DNA of 64,000 nucleotides from Achromobacter aegrifaciens (GCF_902859735.1 NZ_CADIJY010000002.1:806001-870000), one strand, 5' to 3'; shown: positions 28,277 through 37,344, counted from the stretch's first letter. The notes: generated by a model from the sequence alone, not told the origin. Numbers and translations are program-made.

Positions 28277-28720
28277 ATGATTTCCGTGACCCGCAGGCTG
28301 GAATTCGACGCCGGCCACCGCATTCCCGACCACCGCAGCCAGTGCCGCAACCTGCATGGCCACCGCTATGTGCTGGAAATCACCCTGACCGGCGACGTGG
28401 TGCAGGCGCCCGGCAAGTCCGACAACGGCATGCTGATGGATTTCTCCGAGATCAAGCACATCGCCAAGACCCACATCGTGGACGTCTGGGACCATGCTTT
28501 CCTGGTGTATGAGGGCGACGCCGCCGTGCGCGGCTTCCTGGACAGCCTGCCCGGCCACAAGACCGTGGTGCTGGACCGCATCCCCACGGCCGAAAACCTG
28601 GCCGCCATCGTCTTCCAGACCCTGGCGCCGCACTATCACGGCCACTATGGCGCCGAACTGCGCCTGACCCGCGTGCGCCTGTACGAAACGCCCAACTGCT
28701 GGGCGGACTGCAACGGCTGA
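28277..28720 (+). CDS. queD: 6-carboxytetrahydropterin synthase QueD
   Basis: A 147-residue enzyme converting dihydroneopterin triphosphate to 6-carboxy-5,6,7,8-tetrahydropterin, the step before QueE. The zinc histidines are at 14, 27 and 29 (AGHRIPDHRSQCRNLHGHRY) and the catalytic Cys is at 23. The later motif WDHAFLV and the C-terminal ETPNCWADCNG are typical. It supplies the tRNA hypermodification queuosine; queC and queF are not in this window. Confidence 0.94.
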   Translation: MISVTRRLEFDAGHRIPDHRSQCRNLHGHRYVLEITLTGDVVQAPGKSDNGMLMDFSEIKHIAKTHIVDVWDHAFLVYEGDAAVRGFLDSLPGHKTVVLDRIPTAENLAAIVFQTLAPHYHGHYGAELRLTRVRLYETPNCWADCNG

Positions 28721-28860
28721 ACGCCGGGGCGCGGCGGCCGCTGCCGCGCCCGTCCTTGCCGCGACATGCCCCCCCCCGGCTGCCGGTTTTCCATAGACGG
28801 AAAACCCGCCCCCTATTTTCCCGATTGAGAAAATCCATGGAGATAATCGCCATTTTCAAT

Positions 28861-28894
28861 TATTAGTAAGCTAATAGATAGGATACAATCTATT
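28861..28894. promoter_or_regulatory. Operator/promoter of the MarR-headed efflux unit
   Basis: The AT-rich block before the MarR gene has two perfect inverted repeats: TATTAG-TAAG-CTAATA (28861-28876) and AATAGAT (28873-28879) with ATCTATT (28888-28894). A -10-like TACAAT at 28884-28889 sits inside the second repeat. MarR dimers bind such palindromes, so autorepression of the whole efflux unit is likely. Confidence 0.5.
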
Positions 28895-28896
28895 CC

Positions 28897-29373
28897 ATGA
28901 ACACGCCCACCGACTCCCAGCTCATGGCCACCACCTCCGCCCTGATGGTCCTGTCGCGCGCCTATCGCGGCGCCGCCGACAAGGCCCTGGCCGACTACGG
29001 CCTGTCCCAAGCCACCGCCTGGCCCGTGATCCTGGCCGGCCGCCTGGGAGACGGCGTACGCCAGGGCGCACTGGCCGAGGCGCTGGGCGTGGAAGGCCCG
29101 TCGCTGGTGCGCGTGTTGGACCACCTGGTCGCCGCCGGCCTGATGGAACGCCGCGAAGACCCGCACGACCGCCGCGCCAAGACCCTGCACCTGACCGACG
29201 CCGGGCAGGCGCTGCGCGCCAAGGTCGAGGACGTCCTGGTCGACCTGCGCCGCCACCTGTTCCGGGACGTAAGCGAAGCCGACCTGCAAGCCTGCCTGCG
29301 GGTCTTCGACAGCCTGAAAGTCACCCTGGGCCGCGGCGGCGCCGGCACCCAGCCACAGGACGAACAAGCGTGA
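28897..29373 (+). CDS. MarR-family regulator of the aromatic acid efflux unit
   Basis: A 158-residue winged-helix repressor. DNA-binding part: GALAEALGVEGPSLVRVLDHLVAAGLMERREDPHDRRAKTLHLT (about residues 53-97), with the wing DPHDRRAK. It heads a plus-strand unit of five genes, and its stop overlaps the GTG start of the FUSC exporter (GTGA). No ribosome site precedes ATG 28897, and a possible -10 ends only 7 bp before it, so translation may be leaderless. Ligands of such regulators are often phenolic acids. Confidence 0.88.
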   Translation: MNTPTDSQLMATTSALMVLSRAYRGAADKALADYGLSQATAWPVILAGRLGDGVRQGALAEALGVEGPSLVRVLDHLVAAGLMERREDPHDRRAKTLHLTDAGQALRAKVEDVLVDLRRHLFRDVSEADLQACLRVFDSLKVTLGRGGAGTQPQDEQA

Positions 29374-31421
29374 AACTCCCCAACGTCCGCGAAGCCATCT
29401 TCTCGCTCAAGAGCTACCTGAGCGCCATCATGGCGCTCTACCTGGCCTACAGCATGGGATTGCCGCGTCCGTTCTGGGCCATGACCACGGCCTATGTCGT
29501 GGCCCAACCCTGGTCGGGCGCGGTGCGCTCCAAGGCGCTGTACCGCCTGGCCGGCACCTTCTTCGGTTCGGCGGCCACCGTCTACCTGGTGCCGCGGCTG
29601 TCGAATTCCCCGGTGGTCATGACCGCCGCCATGGTGCTGTGGGTGGGCGCCTGCCTGTACCTGTCGGTGCTGGACCGCACCCCGCGTTCGTACCTCTTCA
29701 TGCTGGCGGGCTATACCGCCGCGATGATCGGCTTTCCCAGCGTGACGGCCCCCGCCCAGGTGTTCGACACCGCGCTCGCCCGCGTCGAGGAAATCAGCCT
29801 GGGCATCGTCTGCGCCACGCTGATCCACAGCATCGTGCTGCCGCGCGGCCTGGCCCCTGCCCTGACGCTGATGCTGGACAAGGCCGTGCGCGACGCCCGC
29901 AACTGGATGCACGACACGCTCAGCGGCCAGGCCACCGAGCAGAAGGACCGCGACCGCCGCGTACTGGCCAACGACATCACGCAGCTGCGCCTGATGTCCA
30001 CCCACGTGCCGTTCGACACCAGCAACCTGCGCTGGACCTCGGGCGCGGTGCGCGCCATGCAGGACCAGATCGCAGCGCTGACGCCCACCGTGTCCGCCGT
30101 GGAAGACCGCATGCGCGCCCTGCAGGCCGGCGGCCAGCCGCTGCCGGAGCCCGTCACGGCCCTGCTCGCCGACATCTCCGAATGGATCAACGCCGGCGCG
30201 CAGGCCACCCACGAGACCGCGGTGCAGCTGCGCGCCGCCGCCACCCGCCTCACGCCTGAAATCGACAGCCGCTCCAACTGGCGCGACGTGCTGCTGGCCA
30301 GCCTGATGACGCGGCTGCGCGAGCTGGTCGACACCTATGACGAATGCCTGGCGCTGCGCCGCGAGATCCGCGCGGGCCTGGCCGGCGCGCCGCTGCGCGC
30401 CCCGCGCTCCAAGCCCGCGCCCAACGCCGCGCTGCATCGCGACCGCGGCATGGCGCTGCTGTCGGCCCTGGCCGCGGGCGTGGCCATTTCGGTCTGCTGC
30501 GCCTTCTGGATCGGCACCGCCTGGAGCAACGGCGCCACCGCCGCGCTCATGGCCGCCATCTTCAGCTGCTTCTTCGCGTCGCAGGACAACCCAGTGCCCG
30601 GCATCATGCAGTTCCTGACCTACACGGTGTATTCGATCCCGCTGTCGGCGCTGTACCTGCTGGGCATCATGCCCGCCATTCATTCGTTCGAGATGCTGGC
30701 CCTGGCCATGCTGCCCACGGCCTTCGTGCTGGGCATCTTCATTGCCCGGCCCGCCACCGCGGGCAAGGCCATGGCGATGCTGTTCGGGTTCCTGGGCACG
30801 ATGGCGCTGCAGGATACCAACACCGCCGACATCGTGTCCTTCATCGACACGCAGGTCGCGCAGTGCATGGGCGTGGCCACCGCGGCCATCATCGCCGCCA
30901 TCTTCCGCACCGTCAGCGCCGACTGGAGCGCGCGCCGCATCCAGGCCGCCAACTGGAAGGAACTGGAAACCCTGGCAAGCTCGCCGCGCGCGCCTTCGCG
31001 CCACACCTACGCCGCCCGCATGCTGGACCGCATCGGCCTCCTGCAGCCGCGCCTGGCGCTGGCCCAGCGTCCGGACGACCTGGTCGCCGCCGATGCGCTG
31101 AAGGATCTGCGCGTGGGCCGCGACATCACCGAACTGCAGCGCGCCCGGCGTCACCTGCCCATGGCCGAACCGGCCATCCAGCCGGTGCTGGACGGGCTGG
31201 CGAAGTTCTTCCACGCGCGCTCGGCCTGGCAGGTCGGCGAGAAAACGCCCGAATTCCTGGCGCAGATCGATCGCGCGTTGGCCAGCGTGACGGCCACGCC
31301 CCCGGGCGCCGCGGCCCGCGACCGGGCAGTCGTCGCGCTGGTGGGCCTGCGCCGCGCCTTCTTCCCCGACGCGCCCGACTACCAACCCGCCCATCCCACT
31401 CTGGAGGGCCAAGCATCATGA
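29370..31421 (+). CDS. AaeB-like FUSC-family aromatic acid exporter
   Basis: A 683-residue inner-membrane protein with two membrane blocks (residues about 10-165 and 365-515) and a soluble C-terminal helical region, like E. coli AaeB (p-hydroxybenzoic acid efflux). Typical sequence: YSMGLPRPFWAMTTAYVVAQPWSGAVRSKALYRLAGTFFG. GTG start overlaps the MarR stop, and its own stop overlaps the DUF1656 gene as ATGA. With the small membrane protein and fusion protein downstream this is a full Aae-type set plus an outer-membrane channel. Confidence 0.88.
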   Translation: MKLPNVREAIFSLKSYLSAIMALYLAYSMGLPRPFWAMTTAYVVAQPWSGAVRSKALYRLAGTFFGSAATVYLVPRLSNSPVVMTAAMVLWVGACLYLSVLDRTPRSYLFMLAGYTAAMIGFPSVTAPAQVFDTALARVEEISLGIVCATLIHSIVLPRGLAPALTLMLDKAVRDARNWMHDTLSGQATEQKDRDRRVLANDITQLRLMSTHVPFDTSNLRWTSGAVRAMQDQIAALTPTVSAVEDRMRALQAGGQPLPEPVTALLADISEWINAGAQATHETAVQLRAAATRLTPEIDSRSNWRDVLLASLMTRLRELVDTYDECLALRREIRAGLAGAPLRAPRSKPAPNAALHRDRGMALLSALAAGVAISVCCAFWIGTAWSNGATAALMAAIFSCFFASQDNPVPGIMQFLTYTVYSIPLSALYLLGIMPAIHSFEMLALAMLPTAFVLGIFIARPATAGKAMAMLFGFLGTMALQDTNTADIVSFIDTQVAQCMGVATAAIIAAIFRTVSADWSARRIQAANWKELETLASSPRAPSRHTYAARMLDRIGLLQPRLALAQRPDDLVAADALKDLRVGRDITELQRARRHLPMAEPAIQPVLDGLAKFFHARSAWQVGEKTPEFLAQIDRALASVTATPPGAAARDRAVVALVGLRRAFFPDAPDYQPAHPTLEGQAS

Positions 31422-31630
31422 TCGGCGAATTCAATCTTTATGGCGTCTATTTTCCCTGGCTGCTGGTGCTGGGCGTGGTGACCCTGGGCGTGGCCTGGGC
31501 GGTGCGCCGCGTGCTGGCCCGCGCCGGGCTGTACCGCCTGGTGTGGCACCCCGCGCTGTTCGACCTGGCGCTGTTCGTGGTGCTGCTGTACGGCGTATCC
31601 CTCATTTCCCCCTATTTACTCCAGAGATAA
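31418..31630 (+). CDS. DUF1656 small membrane protein (AaeX-like)
   Basis: A 70-residue protein with two membrane helices (YFPWLLVLGVVTLGVAWAV and LFDLALFVVLLYGVSLI), matching the DUF1656/AaeX family always encoded between the FUSC exporter and the fusion protein. Its role in the complex is unknown. ATGA overlap with the exporter and a 2-bp gap to the next gene show tight coupling. Confidence 0.88.
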   Translation: MIGEFNLYGVYFPWLLVLGVVTLGVAWAVRRVLARAGLYRLVWHPALFDLALFVVLLYGVSLISPYLLQR

Positions 31631-31632
31631 GC

Positions 31633-32547
31633 ATGAAACTCCCCAATGCCCTGCGCCCCGCAGCCATCGGCAAGTTCGCGGTGACCGCCGTCGTCGTCGC
31701 CGCGGCCGCCTACGCCGGCTGGCAGCTCTGGGTGCACTATGAAGTCGAACCCTGGACCCGCGACGGCCGCGTCAAGGCCTACGTGGTGCAGGTCGCGCCG
31801 GATGTCTCCGGCCTGGTGACCAGCGTGCCGGTGCACGACAACCAGGACGTGAAGGCCGGCGACGTGCTGTTCGAAATCGACCGCGCGCGCTTCCAGCTGG
31901 CCTACGACCAGGCCCAGGCCTCGGTGCGTTCCGCGCAAGTGGCCCGCGACCAGGCGGTGCGAGACGCCAAGCGCAACCGCTCGCTGGGCCAACTGGTGGC
32001 CGCCGAGGCGCTGGAACAAAGCCAGACCAAGCTGCAGCAGACCGAAGCCGCGCTGGCCCAGGCCGAAGTGCAGCTCAACACCGCGCGCCTGAACCTGGAA
32101 CGCAGCCGGGTGCTGGCGGTGAACGACGGCCGCATCACCAACCTGGACCTGCGCGCCGGCTCCTACGCCACCGCGGGCCGCGGCGTGATGGCGCTGGTGG
32201 ATTCCGGCTCGTTCTACGTCGAAGGCTACTTCGAGGAAACCAAGCTGCCCGGCATCCATGAAGGTGATCCCGTCACCGTGACGCTGATGGGCGACTCGCA
32301 CCATATCCGCGGCCACGTCGAAAGCATTGCCATGGGCATTGCCGACCGCGACCGCAGCACCGGCGCCAACCTGCTGCCCAACGTCAATCCCACGTTCAAC
32401 TGGGTCCGCCTGGCTCAGCGCATCCCGGTGCGCGTGAAGATCGACGACGTGCCCGAAGGCGTGCGCCTGGTGGCCGGCCAGACCGCCACCGTATCGGTGG
32501 ATTCCGGCCCTGCCCACTCGCAGACCGAGGCGCACCAGCCGTCCTGA
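31633..32547 (+). CDS. HlyD/EmrA-type membrane fusion protein (AaeA-like)
   Basis: A 304-residue adaptor anchored by one N-terminal helix (FAVTAVVVAAAAYAGWQLW). The lipoyl half (VQVAPDVSGLVTSVPVHDNQDVKAGDVLFEID), helical hairpin (about residues 90-155) and beta-barrel (FYVEGYFEETKLPGIHEGDPV) follow in order. The motif VEPWTRDGRVKA near the start is typical of AaeA/EmrA-like proteins. It bridges the FUSC exporter to the outer-membrane channel encoded 51 bp downstream. Confidence 0.9.
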   Translation: MKLPNALRPAAIGKFAVTAVVVAAAAYAGWQLWVHYEVEPWTRDGRVKAYVVQVAPDVSGLVTSVPVHDNQDVKAGDVLFEIDRARFQLAYDQAQASVRSAQVARDQAVRDAKRNRSLGQLVAAEALEQSQTKLQQTEAALAQAEVQLNTARLNLERSRVLAVNDGRITNLDLRAGSYATAGRGVMALVDSGSFYVEGYFEETKLPGIHEGDPVTVTLMGDSHHIRGHVESIAMGIADRDRSTGANLLPNVNPTFNWVRLAQRIPVRVKIDDVPEGVRLVAGQTATVSVDSGPAHSQTEAHQPS

Positions 32548-32598
32548 TCACCACTTTTTCAACCCCTTACCCCTAATCGACGCACAGCCGTAACCGCC

Positions 32599-34020
32599 AT
32601 GAACACCAGATACCTCCTGCCTCTTACGCTGGCCCTTGCGCTGGCCGGATGCGCCGCCGTGGGCCCGGACTACCAGGTGCCCCCCGGAGCGGTGGCCGAG
32701 CGGCAGAGCGCGCAGGCGCCCTTCATGCAGGCGCGCGAGGCGGCGTTCCGGCAGGATGCGGTGCCTGGCCACTGGTGGCGCCTGTACGACGACCCCGTGC
32801 TGGATGGCCTGGTGGAGAAAGCCCTGGCCGCCAACACCGACCTGCGCGTGGCCAGCGCCAACCTGGAACGGGCCCAGGCCGCCGTGCGTGAAGCACAGGC
32901 GCAGCAGCAGCCGTCCATCGGTGTCAATGCCTCGCCCACTTTCGGCCACGTGTCCGGCCTGCAGGAACTGCAGCCCGGCATCGATCCGCCCAACCGCTGG
33001 TCCTATTCCATGGGCGCCAGCGTGTCGTACCAGCTGGACCTGTTCGGCCAGATCCGCCGCGCCGTGGAAGCGGCCAGCGGCGACGAGCAGGCCGCGCAGG
33101 CCGCCTATGACGCCACCCGCGTCACCGTCGCCGCCGAGACCGCCCGGGCCTACGCCAATATGTGCGCGGCCGGCATGCAGCTGGCCTCCGCCCAGCATTC
33201 GGTGCAGGTGCAGAAGCAATCGCTGGACGCGGTGGACCGGCTGCAACGCGCCGGCCGCGGCACCACGCTGGACGTGACCCGCGCCCGCAGCCAGCTTGAA
33301 CAGCTGCAGGCCAACCTGCCGCCATTCCAGGCCCAGCAGCGCACCGCGCTGTACCGCCTGGCGGCGCTGACCGGCCAGACGCCGGGCCAGATCCCGCCCG
33401 CGCTGCTGCAATGCGCCCAGGCCCCGCGCCTGACCGAGACCATCCCCGTGGGCGACGGCGCCGAACTGCTGCGCCGCCGTCCGGACATCCGCCAGGCCGA
33501 ACGCACGCTGGCCGCGGCCACCGCGCGCATCGGCGTGGCTACAGCGGACCTGTATCCGAAGATCTCTCTGGGCTTGTCGGCGGCCTCGGGCGGTCCGGCC
33601 GCCATGTTCGGCGACCGCGGCACCTTCAGCTGGAGCGTCGGTCCGCTGATCTCCTGGACCATCCCCAACACTGGCGCCGCGCAGGCCCGCATCGCCGAGG
33701 CCCAGGCCAGCACCAAGGCCGCGGCGGCACGCTTTGACGCCACCGTGCTGAACGCCCTGCGGGAAACGGAAAGCGCGCTGGTGGTCTACGCGCGTCAGCT
33801 GGACCGCGACGCCGCCCTGCGCGCCGCGCGCGACCAGAGCGCCGAGGCCGCCTCGCAGGCCAGCCGCCTGTTCCAGTACGGCAAGACCGACTACCTGACC
33901 GTGCTGGACGCCGAGCGCACGCTGGCCAGCAATGAAAGCGCGCTGGCCGCCTCGCAGGCCGACCTCAGCAGCGACCAGATCGCGCTGTTCCTGGCGCTGG
34001 GCGGCGGCTGGGAAAAATGA
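32599..34020 (+). CDS. NodT-family outer-membrane efflux lipoprotein of the Aae-type system
   Basis: A 473-residue TolC-like lipoprotein: lipobox ALAGC with the acylated Cys near residue 18, family motif AVGPDYQVP, and two OEP helical repeats ending in the usual GGGW. It is distinct from the channel at 12680, so each exporter in this window has its own outlet; E. coli AaeAB instead relies on TolC. The stop codon directly abuts the stop of the convergent esterase gene, with no spacer. Confidence 0.92.
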   Translation: MNTRYLLPLTLALALAGCAAVGPDYQVPPGAVAERQSAQAPFMQAREAAFRQDAVPGHWWRLYDDPVLDGLVEKALAANTDLRVASANLERAQAAVREAQAQQQPSIGVNASPTFGHVSGLQELQPGIDPPNRWSYSMGASVSYQLDLFGQIRRAVEAASGDEQAAQAAYDATRVTVAAETARAYANMCAAGMQLASAQHSVQVQKQSLDAVDRLQRAGRGTTLDVTRARSQLEQLQANLPPFQAQQRTALYRLAALTGQTPGQIPPALLQCAQAPRLTETIPVGDGAELLRRRPDIRQAERTLAAATARIGVATADLYPKISLGLSAASGGPAAMFGDRGTFSWSVGPLISWTIPNTGAAQARIAEAQASTKAAAARFDATVLNALRETESALVVYARQLDRDAALRAARDQSAEAASQASRLFQYGKTDYLTVLDAERTLASNESALAASQADLSSDQIALFLALGGGWEK

Positions 34021-34725
34021 TCAATGCACCGGGGTGCCGTCGGGCGGCGTCTGGTTAAGACCCAGCGCGGCCTCCCAGCTGCGCAGCGGCACGCAGGTCT
34101 TCAAGCGCACGATGGCGCGCTCGATCAGCGCCGGATGCAACGCGTGCCCCACCTGGGTGGCGATGTCGATGGTCGAGTCGCCGTGCAGCTCGGTCAGGCG
34201 CGCCTGGGCGGCCTGGATGAGCTCCACGTTCATGATCGGATCGGCGGCGCCGTGCAGCAGGTGCAACGTGGTGAACTGCGGCGCGATCTTGGGCATCTGG
34301 GCATAGCGGCCCGAGAACGCAATGACGCGACCGGCGATGCCGTCGTGCGCCTGCACCAGTTCCAGCGCCATGATCGCGCCCTGCGAAAAGCCCGCCAGCG
34401 CCGTGTCCGACTGCAGCAGGCCGAAACGGGCCTGCGCCTCGCGCACATAGGTCTCCAGGGGCGGCAAGGCCTGCGCCACGCGTTCCGGGCGGTTTTCCTC
34501 GGTCACGCCGCGTACCGAGAACCACTGCCGGCCATCGCCGCCGCCGTCGTAGGGCTCGAACCCCTGGGGCGCCAGCACCGCCGCGCTCGGGAACGCCGCG
34601 CGCACGGCTTTTGCCAGCGGCTCCATGTCGTCGGGGCTGCCGCCCACGCCGTGCAGCAGGATGAACAGCTGGCGCACGTCGACGCCGGCGTTGGGAAGAA
34701 ATTCGATAGAAGTGGAAGACGCCAT
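34021..34725 (-). CDS. Carboxylesterase/phospholipase family alpha/beta hydrolase (YpfH-like)
   Basis: A 234-residue cytoplasmic serine esterase. The oxyanion region FILLHGVGGSPDDM, the nucleophile elbow AGFSQG (Ser114), the acid in LLHGAADPIM and the histidine in QVGHALHP complete the triad of the carboxylesterase/phospholipase family. ATG 34725 is used; the longer frame upstream is arginine-rich and unrelated. A short GC hairpin (arms at 34746-34752 and 34758-34764) lies just upstream in the divergent region with the lysine permease gene. The natural substrate is unknown. Confidence 0.85.
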   Translation of the reverse strand: MASSTSIEFLPNAGVDVRQLFILLHGVGGSPDDMEPLAKAVRAAFPSAAVLAPQGFEPYDGGGDGRQWFSVRGVTEENRPERVAQALPPLETYVREAQARFGLLQSDTALAGFSQGAIMALELVQAHDGIAGRVIAFSGRYAQMPKIAPQFTTLHLLHGAADPIMNVELIQAAQARLTELHGDSTIDIATQVGHALHPALIERAIVRLKTCVPLRSWEAALGLNQTPPDGTPVH

Positions 34726-34779
34726 GAAACTGCTCCGTGCTGGCTGGGGCCGCCGAACGGCCCCGGAATAGCCGCATTG

Positions 34780-34785
34780 TAAAAT
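34780..34785 (+). promoter_or_regulatory. Possible -10 element for the lysP-like gene
   Basis: TAAAAT in the context ATTGTAAAATGCGCG, about 125 bp before the permease start, resembles the -10 elements before several genes in this window (27553, 55120). No clear -35 was found. Confidence 0.3.
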
Positions 34786-34910
34786 GCGCGCCTTGAAGCA
34801 ACCTTTGCCGCACCGCCACGGACCGGCTGGCTTGCGCGGCATTGCCTGGCGGGCAGGCCCGCGCGCCCGTGCCTGATGGTCCGCCGCCGCGGCAACTTCC
34901 TACCCCAGTA

Positions 34911-36446
34911 ATGCAAACTCCGACGACAGAATCCGGCGCCACGCCTGCCGGCCAGAACCAGCTGCATCGCGTGCTCAAGGCGCGCCACCTCACGATGATA
35001 GCGTTGGGCGGAGCCATCGGCACCGGCCTGTTCGTGGCTTCCGGCGCCGCCATTGCCCAGGCCGGCCCGGGCGGCGCGCTGCTGGTCTACCTGGCCATCG
35101 GCCTGATGGTCTACTTCATCATGACCAGCCTGGGCGAACTGGCCACCTTCATGCCGGTATCGGGTTCCTTCTGCACCTATGCCTCGCGCTACGTGGACGG
35201 CGGCTTCGGTTTCGCGCTGGGCTGGAACTTCTGGATCAGCTGGGCCACGGTGGTGGCGGTGGACGTGGTGGCCGCGCAGCTGGTCATGGCCTACTGGTTC
35301 CCCGATACGCCCGGCTGGATATGGAGCGTGGCCTTCCTGGCCCTGACCTTCGGCCTGAACGCCTTTTCGGCGCGCAGCTTCGGCGAAGCCGAATACTGGT
35401 TCGCCATCATCAAGGTCGTGGCCGTGCTGTGCTTCATCGGCGTCGGGCTGGCGATGCTGGTGGGCATCATCCACAGCGGCACGCCCGTGGGACTGGCCAA
35501 CTGGTCGGTCGGCGACGCGCCCTTCGTGGGCAATGTGGCCACCTGGGTCGGCGTGGCGATGGTGGTGGCCTATTCGTTCCAGGGCACCGAACTGGTGGCC
35601 GTGGCCGCCGGCGAATCCGAAAATCCCCGCCGCAACGTGCCACGCGCGATCAACCATGTGTTCTGGCGCATCCTGCTGTTCTACGTGCTGGCCATCCTGA
35701 TCATCGGCCTGCTGCTGCCCTATACCGACCCGCAACTGCTGCGCAACGAAGTGGAAGACATCGCGGTCAGCCCCTTCACGCTGGTGTTCCAGCACGCCGG
35801 GCTGCTGTCTGCGGCCACCGTGATGAACGCCGTGATCCTGACCTCGGTGCTGTCGGCCGGCAATTCCGGCATGTACGCGGCGACGCGGATGCTGTTCAAC
35901 ATGGCAGTGGAAGGCCAGGCGCCCGCCCTGTTCCGGCGCGTCACGCGTAGCGGCGTGCCGCTGTACGCACTGATAGCCACCGCGCTGCTGGCCTGCCTGT
36001 GCCTGTTCAGCCTGGTGTACAGCCCCAAGGCCGTCTACATCTGGCTGCTGAACTTCGCCGGCATGACCGAATTCATCGTCTGGCTGAGCATCGCGGTCAG
36101 CCACTACCGCTTCCGCCAGGGCTATGTAAAGCACGGCTACGACACCGCCGACCTGCCCTACAAGGCCGGCCTGTTCCCCTTCGGCCCGCTGCTGGCCTTC
36201 GTCCTGTGCCTGGTGGTCACCCTGGGGCAGAACTACCAGGCCTTCCTGCAAGACCGCATCGACTGGATCGGCGTGATCTCCACCTACCTGGCGATCCCGC
36301 TGTTCCTGGCCTTGTGGATCGGCCACCGGCTGGTGCGCAAGTCGCACTGGATCCGGTACGAGGATATGCGGTTTTATGGGTTGGACCTGGATCGCGCGGC
36401 GGGGGTGGCGGCCTCGGCAGCTACTAGTGAGAACGCCCGCGCTTAG
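34911..36446 (+). CDS. Amino acid permease, LysP-like
   Basis: A 511-residue APC-family permease with about twelve helices. The first helix carries the substrate-binding glycine motif ALGGAIGTGLFVASG; SLGELATFMPVSGSFCTYASRYVDGGFGFALGWNFWISW and SFQGTELVAVAAGESENPRRNVPRAI are strongly like the lysine permease LysP. Members of this branch import lysine or other neutral and basic amino acids by proton symport. ATG 34911 is chosen because it gives the usual short cytoplasmic tail. The gene is followed by an intrinsic terminator at 36492. Lysine as substrate is likely but not certain. Confidence 0.85.
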   Translation: MQTPTTESGATPAGQNQLHRVLKARHLTMIALGGAIGTGLFVASGAAIAQAGPGGALLVYLAIGLMVYFIMTSLGELATFMPVSGSFCTYASRYVDGGFGFALGWNFWISWATVVAVDVVAAQLVMAYWFPDTPGWIWSVAFLALTFGLNAFSARSFGEAEYWFAIIKVVAVLCFIGVGLAMLVGIIHSGTPVGLANWSVGDAPFVGNVATWVGVAMVVAYSFQGTELVAVAAGESENPRRNVPRAINHVFWRILLFYVLAILIIGLLLPYTDPQLLRNEVEDIAVSPFTLVFQHAGLLSAATVMNAVILTSVLSAGNSGMYAATRMLFNMAVEGQAPALFRRVTRSGVPLYALIATALLACLCLFSLVYSPKAVYIWLLNFAGMTEFIVWLSIAVSHYRFRQGYVKHGYDTADLPYKAGLFPFGPLLAFVLCLVVTLGQNYQAFLQDRIDWIGVISTYLAIPLFLALWIGHRLVRKSHWIRYEDMRFYGLDLDRAAGVAASAATSENARA

Positions 36447-36491
36447 TTGCGATCCGCCTGCCTGAAGCAACTAAAATCGTATCCAACACGG

Positions 36492-36534
36492 CCCACCCCT
36501 CTGCATCGAAAGGTGTACGGGTGGGTTTTCTTTT
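36492..36534 (+). terminator. Intrinsic terminator after the amino acid permease gene
   Basis: CCCACCC (36492-36498) pairs with GGGTGGG (36519-36525), followed directly by TTTTCTTTT (36526-36534). It lies 45 bp after the stop codon and separates the permease from the SOS operon. Confidence 0.75.
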
Positions 36535-36565
36535 AGTTCGCGGCATGCTCCGCCCCCTTTAAATA

Positions 36566-36588
36566 CTGTACATATATACAGTTATAAT
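36566..36588 (+). promoter_or_regulatory. LexA (SOS) box and -10 element of the imuA-imuB-dnaE2 operon
   Basis: CTGTACATATATACAG (36566-36581) matches the proteobacterial LexA consensus CTGT-N8-ACAG perfectly, with flanking TA. A perfect -10 TATAAT follows at 36583-36588, so LexA would cover the promoter. The imuA start is 51 bp downstream. This predicts DNA-damage induction of the mutasome. Confidence 0.85.
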
Positions 36589-36639
36589 GGCTCATCGGCC
36601 ACTTCCACCGGGTTCCTATCTCCCGGCAACCGATTTGCC

Positions 36640-37344
36640 ATGCAGTCCCCAGAACGTATCCATCCCGCGTTGTGGCGCGCCACCCAGTTGGCTCAAGGCG
36701 CCGCCCGCACCCTGCCCACCGGGCATGCCGCGCTTTCGGCCGAGCTGCCAGACGGCGGCTGGCCGCTGGGTTCCCTGAACGAATTGCTGGTCCCGCACCC
36801 CGGCATCGGCGAAATCCGCCTGCTGCGTCCGGCGCTGGCCCAACTGGAAACGCGCCGCGCCATTGCGCTGGTGCAGCCGCCGCACGCGCCCCACATCGCC
36901 AGCTGGATGAGCTGGCGGCTGGATCCCCGTCAATTGCTCTGGGTGGCGCCGGAAAAACCCGTGGACGCGCTCTGGGCCGCCGAACAGATCCTGAAGAACG
37001 GCAGCTGCGGCGCCCTGATCTGCTGGCTGCCTCATGTGCGCCCCGAATCCCTGCGCCGCCTGCACCTGGCCGCCCAGGCCAGCGACCTGCTGTTCATCGC
37101 GGTGCGCCCCAGCAGCGCGGCGCAGAACGCCACGCCCGCGCCCTTGCGGCTGGCGCTGGCGCCGGCCGCGGGCGGCCTGTCCGTCCATATCCTGAAGCGC
37201 CGCGGGCCCGCCTGCGACACGCCGCTGTACGTGGGCCTGGACACCGGCGCCACCATTCCTGTTTCTCCCCGCCATGCGCCTCTGGATCGCCGCCTTCCTG
37301 CGCTGCCTGCCGCTGGACGCACTGCGCCCGCACTGGCCGCTTGA
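36640..37344 (+). CDS. imuA: ImuA, SOS mutasome accessory protein (RecA/SulA-like)
   Basis: A 234-residue RecA-like protein required with ImuB and DnaE2 for damage-induced translesion synthesis. The start ERIHPALWRATQLA and the stretch LPDGGWPLGSLNELLVPHPGIGEIRLLRPAL are typical of proteobacterial ImuA. No Walker A lysine motif is evident, consistent with the family's loss of strong ATPase motifs. It is the first gene behind the LexA box. Its 3' end overlaps imuB by 71 nt in another frame, an unusually long overlap that would couple their translation. Confidence 0.88.
   Translation: MQSPERIHPALWRATQLAQGAARTLPTGHAALSAELPDGGWPLGSLNELLVPHPGIGEIRLLRPALAQLETRRAIALVQPPHAPHIASWMSWRLDPRQLLWVAPEKPVDALWAAEQILKNGSCGALICWLPHVRPESLRRLHLAAQASDLLFIAVRPSSAAQNATPAPLRLALAPAAGGLSVHILKRRGPACDTPLYVGLDTGATIPVSPRHAPLDRRLPALPAAGRTAPALAA

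Noticed and set aside
28995-31412. Long open frame (805 codons) antisense to the MarR and FUSC genes
   Set aside because: It is a shadow of GC-rich codon usage: composition is dominated by Gly, Arg, His, Gln and Ala with no domain, while the plus strand encodes clear MarR and FUSC proteins.
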